Notes: generated from the sequence alone by a model not told the origin. A stretch of 64,000 nt of DNA from an uncultured Prochlorococcus sp. (GCA_902590775.1 CACIYC010000004.1:1-64000), one strand, 5' to 3'; counted from the stretch's first letter, positions 6,854 through 15,376 are shown. Made by a program: numbers and translations.

Positions 6854-7093
6854 CTAACTATTTTGTTGATTCTTAACAGCATTTGAATTTGATACAGCTT
6901 CAACAAAAGCAGTGAAATTACACTTCCTTGAACCATCCTCCGCTTCTATAGAATACCCAGCGGCCATGCAAATTGCATCACCATTTCCATTAAATTCTTC
7001 ACGATGATCTTCTAAGTATGAAACCAGTTCATCACCAGTTAATTTAAGGGGATCCACTCTCATTACATTCAGGAATATATTTAAAGATGACAA
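6854..7093 (-). CDS. Hypothetical protein (79 aa)
   Basis: A soluble acidic protein. The likely conserved part begins at Met11 with RVDPLKLTGDELVSYLEDHREEFNGNGDAIC, a helical segment, followed by a central AAGYSIEAEDG and a second helix KCNFTAFVEAVSNS. Two cysteines are present (42 and 59). The family is not one I can name. It lies in a minus-strand run with the DUF2470 and DUF3386 genes, but a 150-base gap separates it from them. Confidence 0.7.
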   Translation of the reverse strand: MSSLNIFLNVMRVDPLKLTGDELVSYLEDHREEFNGNGDAICMAAGYSIEAEDGSRKCNFTAFVEAVSNSNAVKNQQNS

Positions 7094-7243
7094 ATTTCAA
7101 GGCACCTAATACATTAAAGTTATATTTTTTAAAGGAACAATGACTACAAAGTCTACTGGCTTCATATAAATTAATACATCATTTGAATAAAAAACCTTAA
7201 TTATAATAATCTTAAAGGTCCAAAGTACTAAGCTTAATAAATA

Positions 7244-7510
7244 TTATTTCTGAAAGTTCTTACTCATTGCGACAAGAGTTTTATGTGCATCTGAGCTATC
7301 AACAAGGGTATGATCAAAAGGAATTTCTATCTTTTTACCATCAACTCTTAATATCATTTTACCTGAGTTAATCTCTAACATCTCAACATTTAAAGGATCT
7401 TTAACACCACCATAATTAATAGCATAATTTAAAACCGCATCATTATGATCTTTATTCATATGAGTACAAATTCTTTTACTTATAGACTCTGATATAGGAT
7501 CATTACTCAT
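7244..7510 (-). CDS. DUF2470 domain protein (88 aa)
   Basis: The whole protein is a DUF2470 domain, the small fold also found at the C-terminus of haem-utilisation (HugZ-like) and pyridoxamine-oxidase-like proteins. The signature THMNKDHNDAVLNYA (residues 16-30, with His17, Asp21 and His22) and the later hydrophobic and DSSDAHKTL segments are present. A stand-alone version of this size is common in cyanobacteria. It lies 35 bases downstream of the DUF3386 gene on the same strand and is probably co-transcribed with it. A link to haem or tetrapyrrole handling is only inferred from family context. Confidence 0.85.
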   Translation of the reverse strand: MSNDPISESISKRICTHMNKDHNDAVLNYAINYGGVKDPLNVEMLEINSGKMILRVDGKKIEIPFDHTLVDSSDAHKTLVAMSKNFQK

Positions 7511-7545
7511 AATTAACTTTTAAGATAATTTAGAATAGAATAAAA

Positions 7546-8208
7546 TCACATTGATTTTAAATTTTCAAAAGAAAACTTTTTATAAAATGAATTAATATCT
7601 TTAAACGATTCTCTTTTCATTTCCCTTTCTGATAGAACCCATGGGCCTGTTTCCCCTAAAGAGATGAATTTATCTACGAAGGAACAAACTCCTGACTTAG
7701 GGGATATAGATTTGGGCTCAAAATACTGACTTGTATAAGCCTTACTTAAATATCCGTTTCCGGTTTCAAAAACTTCTGTTGTAAAGATATTCACCAAGCT
7801 TCCATGGATATGCCTATAAACCATTGTAATTATTTTATCTTTTACTCGATATTTATCTCCTACATTATTTCCTCCAACTAATATCTCTAAACCAAAATCA
7901 TTGAAATCTCCCGCTGTAAAAGTATTTCCTCCATGAACTTTTTCAAAACTTCTCCGAACTCTATGAATTGCAACCTCCCATAATTGGGAAGAAATCTCAT
8001 TTTGAATTTCTTCATTATCTATACCTTCTACTTTAGCCTTGCAATCATGATCTACCAAAAAAGAGCATTCATATATTTTTTCTTGATCTTTTAATATGCA
8101 CTCGCCTTTATATCCTTTAAAATTTGTATCCCAGGTATAGCGATTATGATAAGCATCTCTAAAAAGACTTGAGCAATCACTTCCTTTCTTAAATTCAAAA
8201 TTATTCAT
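7546..8208 (-). CDS. DUF3386 family protein (220 aa)
   Basis: This soluble protein matches the cyanobacterial DUF3386 family in its opening (LFRDAYHNRYTWDTNFKGYKG) and in its alternating beta-strand pattern through LEVAIHRVRRSFEKVHG and the ITMVYRHIHGSLVNIF region. There is no signal peptide or membrane span. The function of the family is unknown. It is the first gene of a probable two-gene unit with the DUF2470 gene. Its length looks complete. Confidence 0.8.
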   Translation of the reverse strand: MNNFEFKKGSDCSSLFRDAYHNRYTWDTNFKGYKGECILKDQEKIYECSFLVDHDCKAKVEGIDNEEIQNEISSQLWEVAIHRVRRSFEKVHGGNTFTAGDFNDFGLEILVGGNNVGDKYRVKDKIITMVYRHIHGSLVNIFTTEVFETGNGYLSKAYTSQYFEPKSISPKSGVCSFVDKFISLGETGPWVLSEREMKRESFKDINSFYKKFSFENLKSM

Positions 8209-8396
8209 TGCTAGTAAAAATAAAAGTCAGCTTTTTTATTCTAATCAAAAAAATATATAAAAATCAAAGCTTCCTAAAAAGCTTCTAGATATCTCTACTT
8301 TTAAAAATATAAATCAATTTATATATGCGCACAAAATCGCAAGTTGAAAGTCATATGATAATCGATTAGTATAAAATTAGATTTTATCTCAAATTC

Positions 8397-8606
8397 TTGG
8401 CTATCGAACCAGAGGTGATTCCAAATAATAGCAATGAAGGGGAGACGGCTAAAGTCATTTACCCAAGTATCATTCCTTTAGTTATTTTAGTAATAGTTTC
8501 TTCAATCGTTATTTATTTTGTTAAGACCATTTTTACATTTTTGCTAATGCTAATTGGTCTTGTTTTTGCTTGGAATCAAATAAAAAATTTGATTACATCT
8601 AATTAA
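8397..8606 (+). CDS. Small membrane protein (69 aa)
   Basis: TTG at 8397 starts MAIEPEVIPNNSNEGETAKV, a polar N-terminus of about 22 residues. Two closely spaced hydrophobic segments follow (IIPLVILVIVSSIVIYFV and FTFLLMLIGLVFAW). The protein is probably an integral membrane hairpin with a cytosolic tail. I cannot name the family. It converges with the Nif11-like gene, with only 17 bases between the stops and no terminator hairpin seen. Confidence 0.7.
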   Translation: MAIEPEVIPNNSNEGETAKVIYPSIIPLVILVIVSSIVIYFVKTIFTFLLMLIGLVFAWNQIKNLITSN

Positions 8607-8623
8607 TTTATGAAATTTCATAT

Positions 8624-8839
8624 TCAATTGTATTCACCTGGAACATCATTCTTCTTAACTGTAACTTTGCCAACTTTCTTACCTGAAAATCTTAGTAATT
8701 CATCTCCTGAAAATTCATAACCCATTTGCATTGCTATTTTAGCTACATCATCTGCTGTTGATGAAGCTAATACATTCCTTTTAATTTCAGGATCCTTCTG
8801 CATTTTTGCAAGAAAAGCTTTGATTTGATCAATTGACAT
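8624..8839 (-). CDS. Nif11-like leader family protein, without core peptide (71 aa)
   Basis: Residues 1-50 match the Nif11-like fold used as leader sequence in prochlorosin and related ribosomal peptide systems: MSIDQIKAFLAKMQKDPEI, then a helix with TADDVAKIAMQMGYEFSGDEL. In true precursors a GG or GA cleavage site and a Cys/Ser/Thr-rich core follow. Here the C-terminus is KKVGKVTVKKNDVPGEYN, with no Cys and no double Gly. No lanthionine synthetase or peptide transporter is visible in the window. It is therefore probably a stand-alone Nif11-domain protein of unknown function. Confidence 0.82.
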   Translation of the reverse strand: MSIDQIKAFLAKMQKDPEIKRNVLASSTADDVAKIAMQMGYEFSGDELLRFSGKKVGKVTVKKNDVPGEYN

Positions 8840-9079
8840 TCAATAAGCTTTGATTGTATTTTATAGCTTTTTCAAGCAAAGGAAATTTTAGCAAAAGATA
8901 TCATCCTGTTTTATCTACTCCAAGAAATTATATTAACATTATTAATATAATTTTATTTTTTCCTTAAGGACTCAAAGCCACTAACAAATAATTTTTATTT
9001 GATTATAAGAAAAATAAATTGATTTTATATTTCTATGTAAAAATCATGCGAACATTCTTAGATAATAAAGTTTTAAGCA

Positions 9080-10252
9080 ATGAACATTTTCCCAAAACTT
9101 CTGATGCTACTAGGAAGTGGCGAACTAGGTAAGGAAGTTGCAATTGCAGCAAAAAGACTAGGTTGCAAAGTAATTGCGTGTGATAAATACAAAAATGCTC
9201 CGGCAATGCAAGTCTCAGACGAAGCAATTGTAATAGATATGAATGACAAAAAAAGTCTCCAAAAAGCAATCAGAACTTATAAGCCAGATGTTGTTATACC
9301 TGAAATAGAAGCATTAGAAGTAGAGGCTTTAATAGAAATAGAACAAGAAGGAATCAATGTTATTCCAACTGCAAGAGCTACTTCTATAACTATGAATAGA
9401 GATAAAATAAGAACCTTGGCATCTAAAGAATTAGAGATAAAAACAGCAAAATATGCATATGCAAAAAATATAGATGAATTGAAAAAAGAAGCTGAGAATC
9501 TTCAGTATCCAGTTTTTATAAAACCTGTTATGAGTTCATCCGGGAAAGGTCAAAGTCTTGTTTATAAAGCTAAAGACATCGAAACCGCATGGAATTGTGC
9601 GAAGGAAGAGGCAAGAGGAAATTCCAAACAAGTAATAATAGAAGAATTTATAAATTTTGATTTTGAAGTCACTCTTCTAACTATTAGACAAAGAAATGCA
9701 GAAACTTTGTTTTGTCCTCCAATTGGACATATGCAAGTAGATGGAGACTATCAATCAAGCTGGCAACCTCAAGAATTAAAGAGAGAGCAAGTATCTGAAA
9801 TGCAAAGGATTGCTAAAAAAGTTACTGACAACTTAGGAGGCAGTGGTCTATTTGGAGTTGAATTCTTTATTAAAAACAATGAGGTTATTTTTTCTGAATT
9901 ATCACCCAGACCTCATGATACAGGTCTGGTCACACTAATTAGTCAGAATTTGAGCGAATTTGATTTACATTTAAGAGCAGTTCTAGGTTTGCCAATTCCT
10001 TACATAGAATGCACTCATCCTTCAGCAAGTAGAGTTATTAAATCGAAAAAAAACATATCCAAAGTTTCTTATAGAGGACTAGAAAAAGCTTTAAAGCAAA
10101 AAGATACAGAATTGTTCTTATTTGGGAAGCAAACCGCACACTCAGGTAGAAGAATGGGAGTAGTACTAGCCAAAGGGGGAAATATCCAAGAAGCAATAAC
10201 TAAAGCAGAGGTTTCCGCTGCTTTAGTTGAAGTAATTGAAAATGAGGAGTAA
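9080..10252 (+). CDS. purT: Formate-dependent phosphoribosylglycinamide formyltransferase (PurT)
   Basis: PurT makes formyl-GAR from GAR, formate and ATP in purine synthesis, an alternative to the folate-dependent PurN. The protein is an ATP-grasp enzyme. Its N-terminal Rossmann-like domain has LLGSGELGKEVAIAAKRLG (residues 10-28). The EIEALEVEAL segment and the ATP-grasp loop KPVMSSSGKGQS (about residues 149-160) are present, as are the metal ligands in FGVEFFIKNNEVIFSELSPRPHD. The length, 390 residues, is normal for the family. The gene stands alone on the plus strand, and the downstream gene is probably independent. Confidence 0.95.
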   Translation: MNIFPKLLMLLGSGELGKEVAIAAKRLGCKVIACDKYKNAPAMQVSDEAIVIDMNDKKSLQKAIRTYKPDVVIPEIEALEVEALIEIEQEGINVIPTARATSITMNRDKIRTLASKELEIKTAKYAYAKNIDELKKEAENLQYPVFIKPVMSSSGKGQSLVYKAKDIETAWNCAKEEARGNSKQVIIEEFINFDFEVTLLTIRQRNAETLFCPPIGHMQVDGDYQSSWQPQELKREQVSEMQRIAKKVTDNLGGSGLFGVEFFIKNNEVIFSELSPRPHDTGLVTLISQNLSEFDLHLRAVLGLPIPYIECTHPSASRVIKSKKNISKVSYRGLEKALKQKDTELFLFGKQTAHSGRRMGVVLAKGGNIQEAITKAEVSAALVEVIENEE

Positions 10253-10357
10253 AAAGACTGATTTCTATTAGGAGAAGACAAATGGCTTATAAAAAACAAT
10301 CGAAGGAATCTCTTAATTATCACTAAAGAAATGAAAATGAAATTAAGCTAAGACTTA

Positions 10358-10693
10358 ATGTTATTTTCTAATTCATTCTTATCAAATATTATGCTTTGCA
10401 GCTTTAATTTATGCACACTTTTAGAGAAATACTGCTATTCAAAAAAAATATCTGAAGCTGAACTAGATTATCTTGAAAGATGCTGGCTTGATTCCTTAAA
10501 TAGTATTCATTATAATAGATATCCTGGAATAGCCCCTGCAATCGTTTGCGATGAAGCTGGAGTAGCAAGAGGAAGCTATTGGATAAGCTGCAATGCAGCT
10601 ATTCTTGACAAGATTAGACCCATTGATGCCTCAAAGAGTAGAAGCGCAAGAGTTTTTGATGTATTGTTCCAAACTGGCTTGGTCGCTGCATAA
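10358..10693 (+). CDS. Hypothetical protein (111 aa)
   Basis: A soluble protein. The likely folded part, from about residue 15, contains LEKYCYSKKISEAELDYLERCWLDSLNSI and, near the end, GVARGSYWISCNAAILDKIRP followed by a basic SKSRSARVFDVLF segment. Five cysteines are scattered without a metal-binding spacing I recognise. ATG 10358 gives an unusually hydrophobic start (MLFSNSFLSNIML); the second Met (10391) may be the true start. Family unknown, but composition is typical of coding DNA. Confidence 0.65.
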   Translation: MLFSNSFLSNIMLCSFNLCTLLEKYCYSKKISEAELDYLERCWLDSLNSIHYNRYPGIAPAIVCDEAGVARGSYWISCNAAILDKIRPIDASKSRSARVFDVLFQTGLVAA

Positions 10694-10999
10694 TAATAAG
10701 ACTATCTCTAAGTATTAAAAGACAAATATATTAATAATTTTTTTATAGTTGAAGATAAGGGTTTATTAAAATAGGCTTTATGATTAATATTAATAATAAA
10801 CAAAAAGGATCTCTAAAAAGATTTAGTAATAATAAAGATTTTAATTGGATATTTTAATCAAAAGGAAGTTACTAACAAGTTTAAATATCAAATAATCCTT
10901 TAAAGAAGCTTTGAAAATATTTAAATACGTAATAAAAAAGCCCAAATTTAATTTCTAAAGACTTAACATTATATAAAAAACATTTTGGAGGTTTTCTCT
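10694..10999. other. 306-base spacer, nothing convincing
   Basis: The spacer is very A+T-rich. One 25-codon ATG ORF (10780-10857, Asn/Lys-rich) is probably chance. The last 15 bases supply the strong ribosome binding site of the next gene. Confidence 0.5.
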
Positions 11000-11119
11000 A
11001 TGGCATCTGAAGAAGGCGGTGGGATGGTTCCTGGACTTCTTGCTATTGCAATATCAGTTGTATTTGCAGTATGCGTAGGTTTAATAGTGCTTCATTTCCT
11101 TCCAAACACCCCTTTCTAA
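11000..11119 (+). CDS. Small one-helix membrane protein (39 aa), photosystem-subunit-like
   Basis: A textbook GGAGG sits 8 bases before the ATG, a stronger ribosome binding site than most genes here have. The peptide MASEEGGGMVPG is followed by one hydrophobic helix (LLAIAISVVFAVCVGLIVL) and the short tail HFLPNTPF. Size and topology are those of small thylakoid subunits, but it does not match PsbX, PsbY, PsbM, PetN, PsaI or PsaM as I know them. The gene is monocistronic. Confidence 0.72.
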   Translation: MASEEGGGMVPGLLAIAISVVFAVCVGLIVLHFLPNTPF

Positions 11120-11166
11120 GAAAGGGTTAGCCATCTTGACTAATGATTTAAAAAATTTGCTTTTTA

Positions 11167-11910
11167 TCATATTTTCAATTTATAAGGTACACCAACTTCA
11201 GGATTTACAAAATTCGATTTTCCATTAAGGAATTCAGCAGCTTCTCCTTGAGTACCATCAACAGAAATTAGCGAATTTAAGAGTCCTGTAAAAGTAGCAT
11301 CTCCACCAGTAGTACTTGAAAAGATAGTTTTAGGCTTTAGAAGTTCTATCAGTTTTGGAAGTATTGTCTTCCCTCGTATAAAAGCACCAGCAAAAGGCAG
11401 TTTAAGATCTATCACTGGTGAAATAGCTAAATCTATTTGACGAGGGGAAATTCTTGGATCTAAGTATCCATGAGGCTCAACATAAAAAGAATATTTCTCA
11501 TGAGAAACTATATATCCATTTTCTACTTGTGGAACAGGGGCACCACTTGTAGCTTCTATTGATATAGGGCCTATCTCAATAGTTTGGTTGGGTTTTATTG
11601 CATTAACATTTTGAAAGCCAAGCCCATCAAGAACCTTGAAAGCAGATGGTGATCCTATGCCAGGGATAGAACGATCCAAGAGCTTCAAAGAAGCAGGGTG
11701 TGCATGATCAGCAAGCCCCTGAGTTAAAAGTAAAAGATTGATTTTTTCAGGTACATCAAAAACATTTCTCAATCGTCCATTGATCAGCCAAGGTCCTGGG
11801 GGACTAAAGAAAAGATCCCCTGTCAACCAAGGGTCTATTAATATCCTAAATCCATCAAGATCAATTAACCATCCACTAGAGCCATAATAAAAAGCATAAA
11901 AATTCATCAC
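11167..11910 (-). CDS. UlaG-like metallo-beta-lactamase-fold hydrolase (247 aa)
   Basis: The protein has the compact N-terminus of UlaG-type metallo-hydrolases: FYYGSSGWLIDLDGFRILIDPWLTG (residues 7-31). The usual HxHxDH metal motif is altered to TQGLADHAHPASL (about residue 63), keeping the D-H-x-H part. A later GGDAT region and FVEPHGYLD provide further polar residues. Related cyanobacterial proteins are annotated as Zn-dependent hydrolases of unknown substrate. The first metal-motif His is replaced (Gln), so activity is uncertain. The second Met could be the start. Confidence 0.8.
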   Translation of the reverse strand: MMNFYAFYYGSSGWLIDLDGFRILIDPWLTGDLFFSPPGPWLINGRLRNVFDVPEKINLLLLTQGLADHAHPASLKLLDRSIPGIGSPSAFKVLDGLGFQNVNAIKPNQTIEIGPISIEATSGAPVPQVENGYIVSHEKYSFYVEPHGYLDPRISPRQIDLAISPVIDLKLPFAGAFIRGKTILPKLIELLKPKTIFSSTTGGDATFTGLLNSLISVDGTQGEAAEFLNGKSNFVNPEVGVPYKLKI

Positions 11911-12182
11911 CTTAAAAATTTAAATTATTTTTCAAAGAAGGTTTAAAGGGAATAAAGGGTTTTTCTCTTTCTAAGTAATGCTAGAAGTATTGTCACAGGA
12001 TTCTAGTAAAGATAAAGGTTTACTGTTTCAGTGTCATATGAAACAGTTCATTGGTAAATTCTAGTTTATGATAACTATTAACAAAAGGTCCTAATCGGTT
12101 TCTAGCATTTAGCCTTAAAGCACTAATTTCTTAATTCATTCTTCTAGGAACCTCTAATCAATTCCAATTTATTTTTTCTACC

Positions 12183-12368
12183 ATGTCTTATGAATCTGGG
12201 AGCCTCGAATGTAGGAAACTAGTTGAGGCAAAAGAGAATTTGATAAAAACAATGCAATCTTTGGATTGTTTAAATAATGCAGAACATTTAAATGAAAAGC
12301 TAAAAGAGATCTATAAAGAGATTGAAGATATGCATGAGGAGAGAAGAAAGATTGAAATAAAATTTTAA
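12183..12368 (+). CDS. Small coiled-coil protein (61 aa)
   Basis: An almost wholly helical, charged protein with heptad-like spacing in LVEAKENLIKTMQSLDCLNN and LNEKLKEIYKEIEDMHEERRKIEI, so a short coiled coil or helical hairpin is likely. The ATG follows CTACC without a clear Shine-Dalgarno. No family recognised. It converges, 52 bases apart, with the small operon at 12421-12788. Confidence 0.6.
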   Translation: MSYESGSLECRKLVEAKENLIKTMQSLDCLNNAEHLNEKLKEIYKEIEDMHEERRKIEIKF

Positions 12369-12420
12369 ATTCAAAGTACTTTTTAAGTAAAATAATTCTT
12401 GATTATTTTTAAAATTAAAT

Positions 12421-12603
12421 TTATTTCTTTTTAAAAGTTTTTCTTCTTAATTCGTCATTCTTCAAGGTGGTTCTCACAAGATCTTGATATCCACCTCCTG
12501 AGGAACTAATCCCAAACATTATAATAAATCCAATTGCTGTAAATGCAACAACACCAATTTCTAAAGGATTCAAAGCTAAAGCATTTAAAAATATATAACT
12601 CAT
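12421..12603 (-). CDS. Small single-span membrane protein (60 aa)
   Basis: A hydrophobic N-terminal helix, roughly residues 10-32 (LNPLEIGVVAFTAIGFIIMFG), is followed by SSSGGGYQDLVRTTLKNDELRRKTFKKK, a glycine patch and a strongly basic cytosolic tail. Its ATG overlaps the stop of the upstream gene in an ATGA, so the two are almost certainly translationally coupled. The family is not one I recognise. Confidence 0.72.
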   Translation of the reverse strand: MSYIFLNALALNPLEIGVVAFTAIGFIIMFGISSSGGGYQDLVRTTLKNDELRRKTFKKK

Positions 12604-12788
12604 GCTTTATTTTCTTCATAACTACTTTGAGCCAAATAAAACTCGGCAACATTATTCAGCATTTCAATAACTACTTCATTTGAGCATTTTGTTTTCTCTT
12701 GAAGCCTCAAACATGCCTCCTTAACATTAACAAAGGCATCTTCACAGATTTGATTCAACTCATCCTCAGCAAACTTAGGATTAGACAT
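12600..12788 (-). CDS. Small soluble helical protein, coupled to membrane partner (62 aa)
   Basis: An acidic helical protein: FAEDELNQICEDAFVNVKEA and LQEKTKCSNEVVIEMLNNVAEF are two predicted amphipathic helices. Cysteines lie at 15, 26 and 35. It is the first gene of a two-gene unit; its stop overlaps the start of the single-span membrane protein by four bases (ATGA), suggesting stoichiometric synthesis of a soluble and a membrane partner. No function can be assigned. Confidence 0.72.
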   Translation of the reverse strand: MSNPKFAEDELNQICEDAFVNVKEACLRLQEKTKCSNEVVIEMLNNVAEFYLAQSSYEENKA

Positions 12789-12843
12789 TAATACTAATTT
12801 TTATATTAAACAATTTAATTATATATTATTTTTAAAAGAGTGG

Positions 12844-13350
12844 TTATATAAAATACAACTTAATGCTAGAAGGACTATTATTTCTTATCCATATAATCTC
12901 ATGGTTCTCTTTAGAGTCTTTTTGGGCAAGAGCAATTAAAGGGATTGTTTTCACAGAACTCTGAATATAGTGTTTATATTCAGAAATTAATTTCTTATAT
13001 TTTTTATAGGTCCATCCATAATTTTGCAGATCATCCATACGCCAACAATTTCTTAAGGCTCTATAGAAATCATCCATGCCAAACTCATCCCAACATTTTT
13101 GAGCCGCAATAAGCAAACTATTACCTTCATTAATCAGTTGATGATATCTGATAATCTCAGGAGCTTCACTAGAGAAATCAGGAGGTAGCTTATAAGCCAA
13201 ATCAGCTAATGGGATTTTTTCAAGTTTCAACCAAGATCTATCAAGCATTAATATTGGAAAATTTAATGACCAAGTCTTATTTGAAATCTCTTGAAAAACT
13301 AATTTGGTTTGATTTTGATGACTAATAGATAATTGAAAAGATACTGCCAT
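12844..13350 (-). CDS. Hypothetical protein (168 aa)
   Basis: A soluble protein with an N-terminal beta-rich region (MAVSFQLSISHQNQTKLVF), then PILMLDRSWLKLEKIPLADLAYKLPPDF and a helical middle part rich in Trp and Tyr (CWDEFGMDDFYRALRNCW, YGWTYKKYKKLISEYKHY). No membrane span or enzyme motif is seen. It is transcribed in the same direction as the 12600/12421 pair, with a 55-base gap. Coding character is clear; identity unknown. Confidence 0.72.
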   Translation of the reverse strand: MAVSFQLSISHQNQTKLVFQEISNKTWSLNFPILMLDRSWLKLEKIPLADLAYKLPPDFSSEAPEIIRYHQLINEGNSLLIAAQKCWDEFGMDDFYRALRNCWRMDDLQNYGWTYKKYKKLISEYKHYIQSSVKTIPLIALAQKDSKENHEIIWIRNNSPSSIKLYFI

Positions 13351-13472
13351 TCTTTTATGTCTATAAATTTAACTTAGGACAGATAAAGTCATGTTTTCAA
13401 GAAGAAATCCTAAATTTAAAGCCTTCCTAGTATTTTCTTAATCATGATAAGACAAATATCGAACAAAAAGTT

Positions 13473-14432
13473 GTGTCTTCGATTGGTTTTGGAACATGGT
13501 CTTGGGGCAACAAATTAATTTGGGGATACATCCCGGAGAAAGATGATCAATTACTAGAGCAAGCTTTTAAGGTTGCTATTAATAACGGACTCACTTTCAT
13601 TGATACTGCTGATTCTTATGGAATAGGACAACTAAATGGTAGGAGTGAAAAGCTACTCGGGAAATATCTTGAGAGATTAAATATTTCCAAAAAAAAATCC
13701 ATTATTGTTGCAACAAAATTAGCTCCATATCCCTGGCGACTGGGAAGGAAAGGATTTAATCAAGCGTTCAAAGCGAGTAAAGAAAGACTAAATAATAAAA
13801 TCGATCGAGTTCAACTCCATTGGAGTACCTCAAGGTACGCTCCATGGCAAGAGGCCCAACTTATAGATGGTCTTGGAGATCTATATGAAAATGGAGAGAT
13901 TGCCGAAGTAGGAGTTTCAAATATGGGACCAATAAGATTGCAATGGATTTATAATCGTCTAAAGGAAAGAGGTATCGCTCTAAAAAGCATTCAAGTGCAA
14001 TTTTCACTCTTGTCTCCTCAACAAAAGACAACTCACAAACTAATTAATATTTGCAAGAAGTTAAATATTGAACTCTTAGCTTATAGCCCTCTAGCATTAG
14101 GGGTCCTAGGTATATCACCCAAAGCAGAAAAAGTTCCTAAGACTTTTTTAAGACGTACTATTTTCAATCGTCTACTGCCAGCAACAATTGAATTAAGGGA
14201 AGGGCTTGAAAAGATAGCCAAAGAACGACATGTCTCTCAAGCTCAAGTAGCCTTAAACTGGTGTAGATCACATGGAACTATTCCTATTGCTGGAATTAGA
14301 AACCCGATACACGCAAAAGATATCGGTTCAGCTTGTAAATGGACACTCTTTGAGAAAGAAAAAGTTTTTTTAGATCGTCTTAGCAATGAAGTCAAAATAA
14401 GGATGCCTAACAACCCTCTGCTCAGTGATTAA
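13473..14432 (+). CDS. Aldo/keto reductase (319 aa)
   Basis: An NADP(H)-dependent oxidoreductase of the aldo/keto reductase superfamily. The signature FIDTADSYGIGQLNGRSEKLLG carries the catalytic Asp and Tyr (about residues 46-52). The Lys is in VATKLAPYPWR (near 89), and the usual His position is represented by VQLHWS (about 117). The C-terminal cofactor-binding part is IPIAGIRNPIHAKD. The GTG at 13473 (MSSIGFGTWSWG) fits the family start, which leads directly into GTWSWG. The substrate is not predictable. The gene converges with the SemiSWEET gene, four bases apart. Confidence 0.93.
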   Translation: MSSIGFGTWSWGNKLIWGYIPEKDDQLLEQAFKVAINNGLTFIDTADSYGIGQLNGRSEKLLGKYLERLNISKKKSIIVATKLAPYPWRLGRKGFNQAFKASKERLNNKIDRVQLHWSTSRYAPWQEAQLIDGLGDLYENGEIAEVGVSNMGPIRLQWIYNRLKERGIALKSIQVQFSLLSPQQKTTHKLINICKKLNIELLAYSPLALGVLGISPKAEKVPKTFLRRTIFNRLLPATIELREGLEKIAKERHVSQAQVALNWCRSHGTIPIAGIRNPIHAKDIGSACKWTLFEKEKVFLDRLSNEVKIRMPNNPLLSD

Positions 14433-14435
14433 AGC

Positions 14436-14717
14436 TTAAACAGTTAAATCTCGTTTTGAATCGTTTAAGGAATAAGCCAATTTCATTGCAAGAATTGAAC
14501 TATTAAGAATTAATGTAATAGTATTTGCAATGACAACTGGTAGAGAATGCAATTTCGAGCCATAAATAATCCAGAAACATAACCCAGAAATAAACATCAA
14601 CAGCATTAAGATAGAGACATCATCAGCAGATTTTGTTTTATAAGTTCTGAGGACCTGGGGTAAAAAAGCTATTGTTGTTAAAAACGCAGCTACAAATCCA
14701 TATAAATCCGTTGACAC
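14436..14717 (-). CDS. SemiSWEET-type sugar transporter (93 aa)
   Basis: A half-size SWEET/PQ-loop protein: three transmembrane helices that dimerise into a sugar uniporter. The PQ motif is in AFLPQVLRTYKTKSADDVS (PQ at residues 20-21), followed by the second span (ILMLLMFISGLCFWIIYG) and the third, with VVIANTITLILNSSILAMKL carrying the conserved Asn positions. Length is exactly that of bacterial SemiSWEETs. Which sugar it moves is not known; marine picocyanobacteria often make sucrose and glucosylglycerate, so efflux or recapture of such compounds is an inference. Confidence 0.9.
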   Translation of the reverse strand: MSTDLYGFVAAFLTTIAFLPQVLRTYKTKSADDVSILMLLMFISGLCFWIIYGSKLHSLPVVIANTITLILNSSILAMKLAYSLNDSKRDLTV

Positions 14718-14948
14718 AAATCGATCCTCAAATCCTTATTAATTGTTTATAACTGTTATGAATCTAAATTGCATAAAGAAATAAAAACTTTTGAAATTAC
14801 TGAGAGAGAAAAACTTAGTTGCAAAGGTGAAAACTCTCTCAAAATCTAGATATCAAGAAATCGAAAGAAATTTAATACTAATTGTAAAAAGTCCACACTT
14901 AGATCAATAAGGCATTATAGTTCTTTTGAGAATATTAAAATTAAGAAA

Positions 14949-15266
14949 TTGTTTAAAAAAGACGAAAAAAAAGCTCTAACTCGACTTGCAGTACTTTCAA
15001 TTGGCTGGGGTTTAGGACTTGATAGATTCTATGAAGGCAGAACCAAAGATGGAATTCTTTCTATTTGTGGTTGGACTTTAATTTTTGCAAGCCTTTTGTA
15101 TCTTTCTCCATGTCATGGGTCTGACTATGCAAATGGAGTTAAAAATTATTCTGAAATGAGCTTTAACCCACTATCTATATTTCCTTTAGGTTTTGGTGCT
15201 TATGGAATAATTTTAGTTATTCGAAAGGGATTCAAACTTCTTCGTTCTTTTGAAAATGCTGAATAG
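14949..15266 (+). CDS. TM2-like small membrane protein (105 aa)
   Basis: TTG at 14949 begins MFKKDEKKALTRLAVLSIGWGLGLDRFYEGRTKDGIL, where the G-x-GLDRFYEG stretch is the TM2-domain hallmark (first helix, then a D-R/H-F-Y-x-G loop). Further hydrophobic segments are about residues 32-50 and 76-93. Between them lies a short extracytoplasmic loop with Cys and Asn residues (SPCHGSDYANG). Function of TM2 proteins in bacteria is largely unknown. Confidence 0.78.
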   Translation: MFKKDEKKALTRLAVLSIGWGLGLDRFYEGRTKDGILSICGWTLIFASLLYLSPCHGSDYANGVKNYSEMSFNPLSIFPLGFGAYGIILVIRKGFKLLRSFENAE

Positions 15267-15376
15267 TTCTACCTCCTTAAAAAGAAAATTCAGCATAAGT
15301 TGAATTTAAGAGCTAATCAACGTAATTATTTAAGATATGGTTAATGAAAATAATTTGTATCTAATTAGAAATATTT

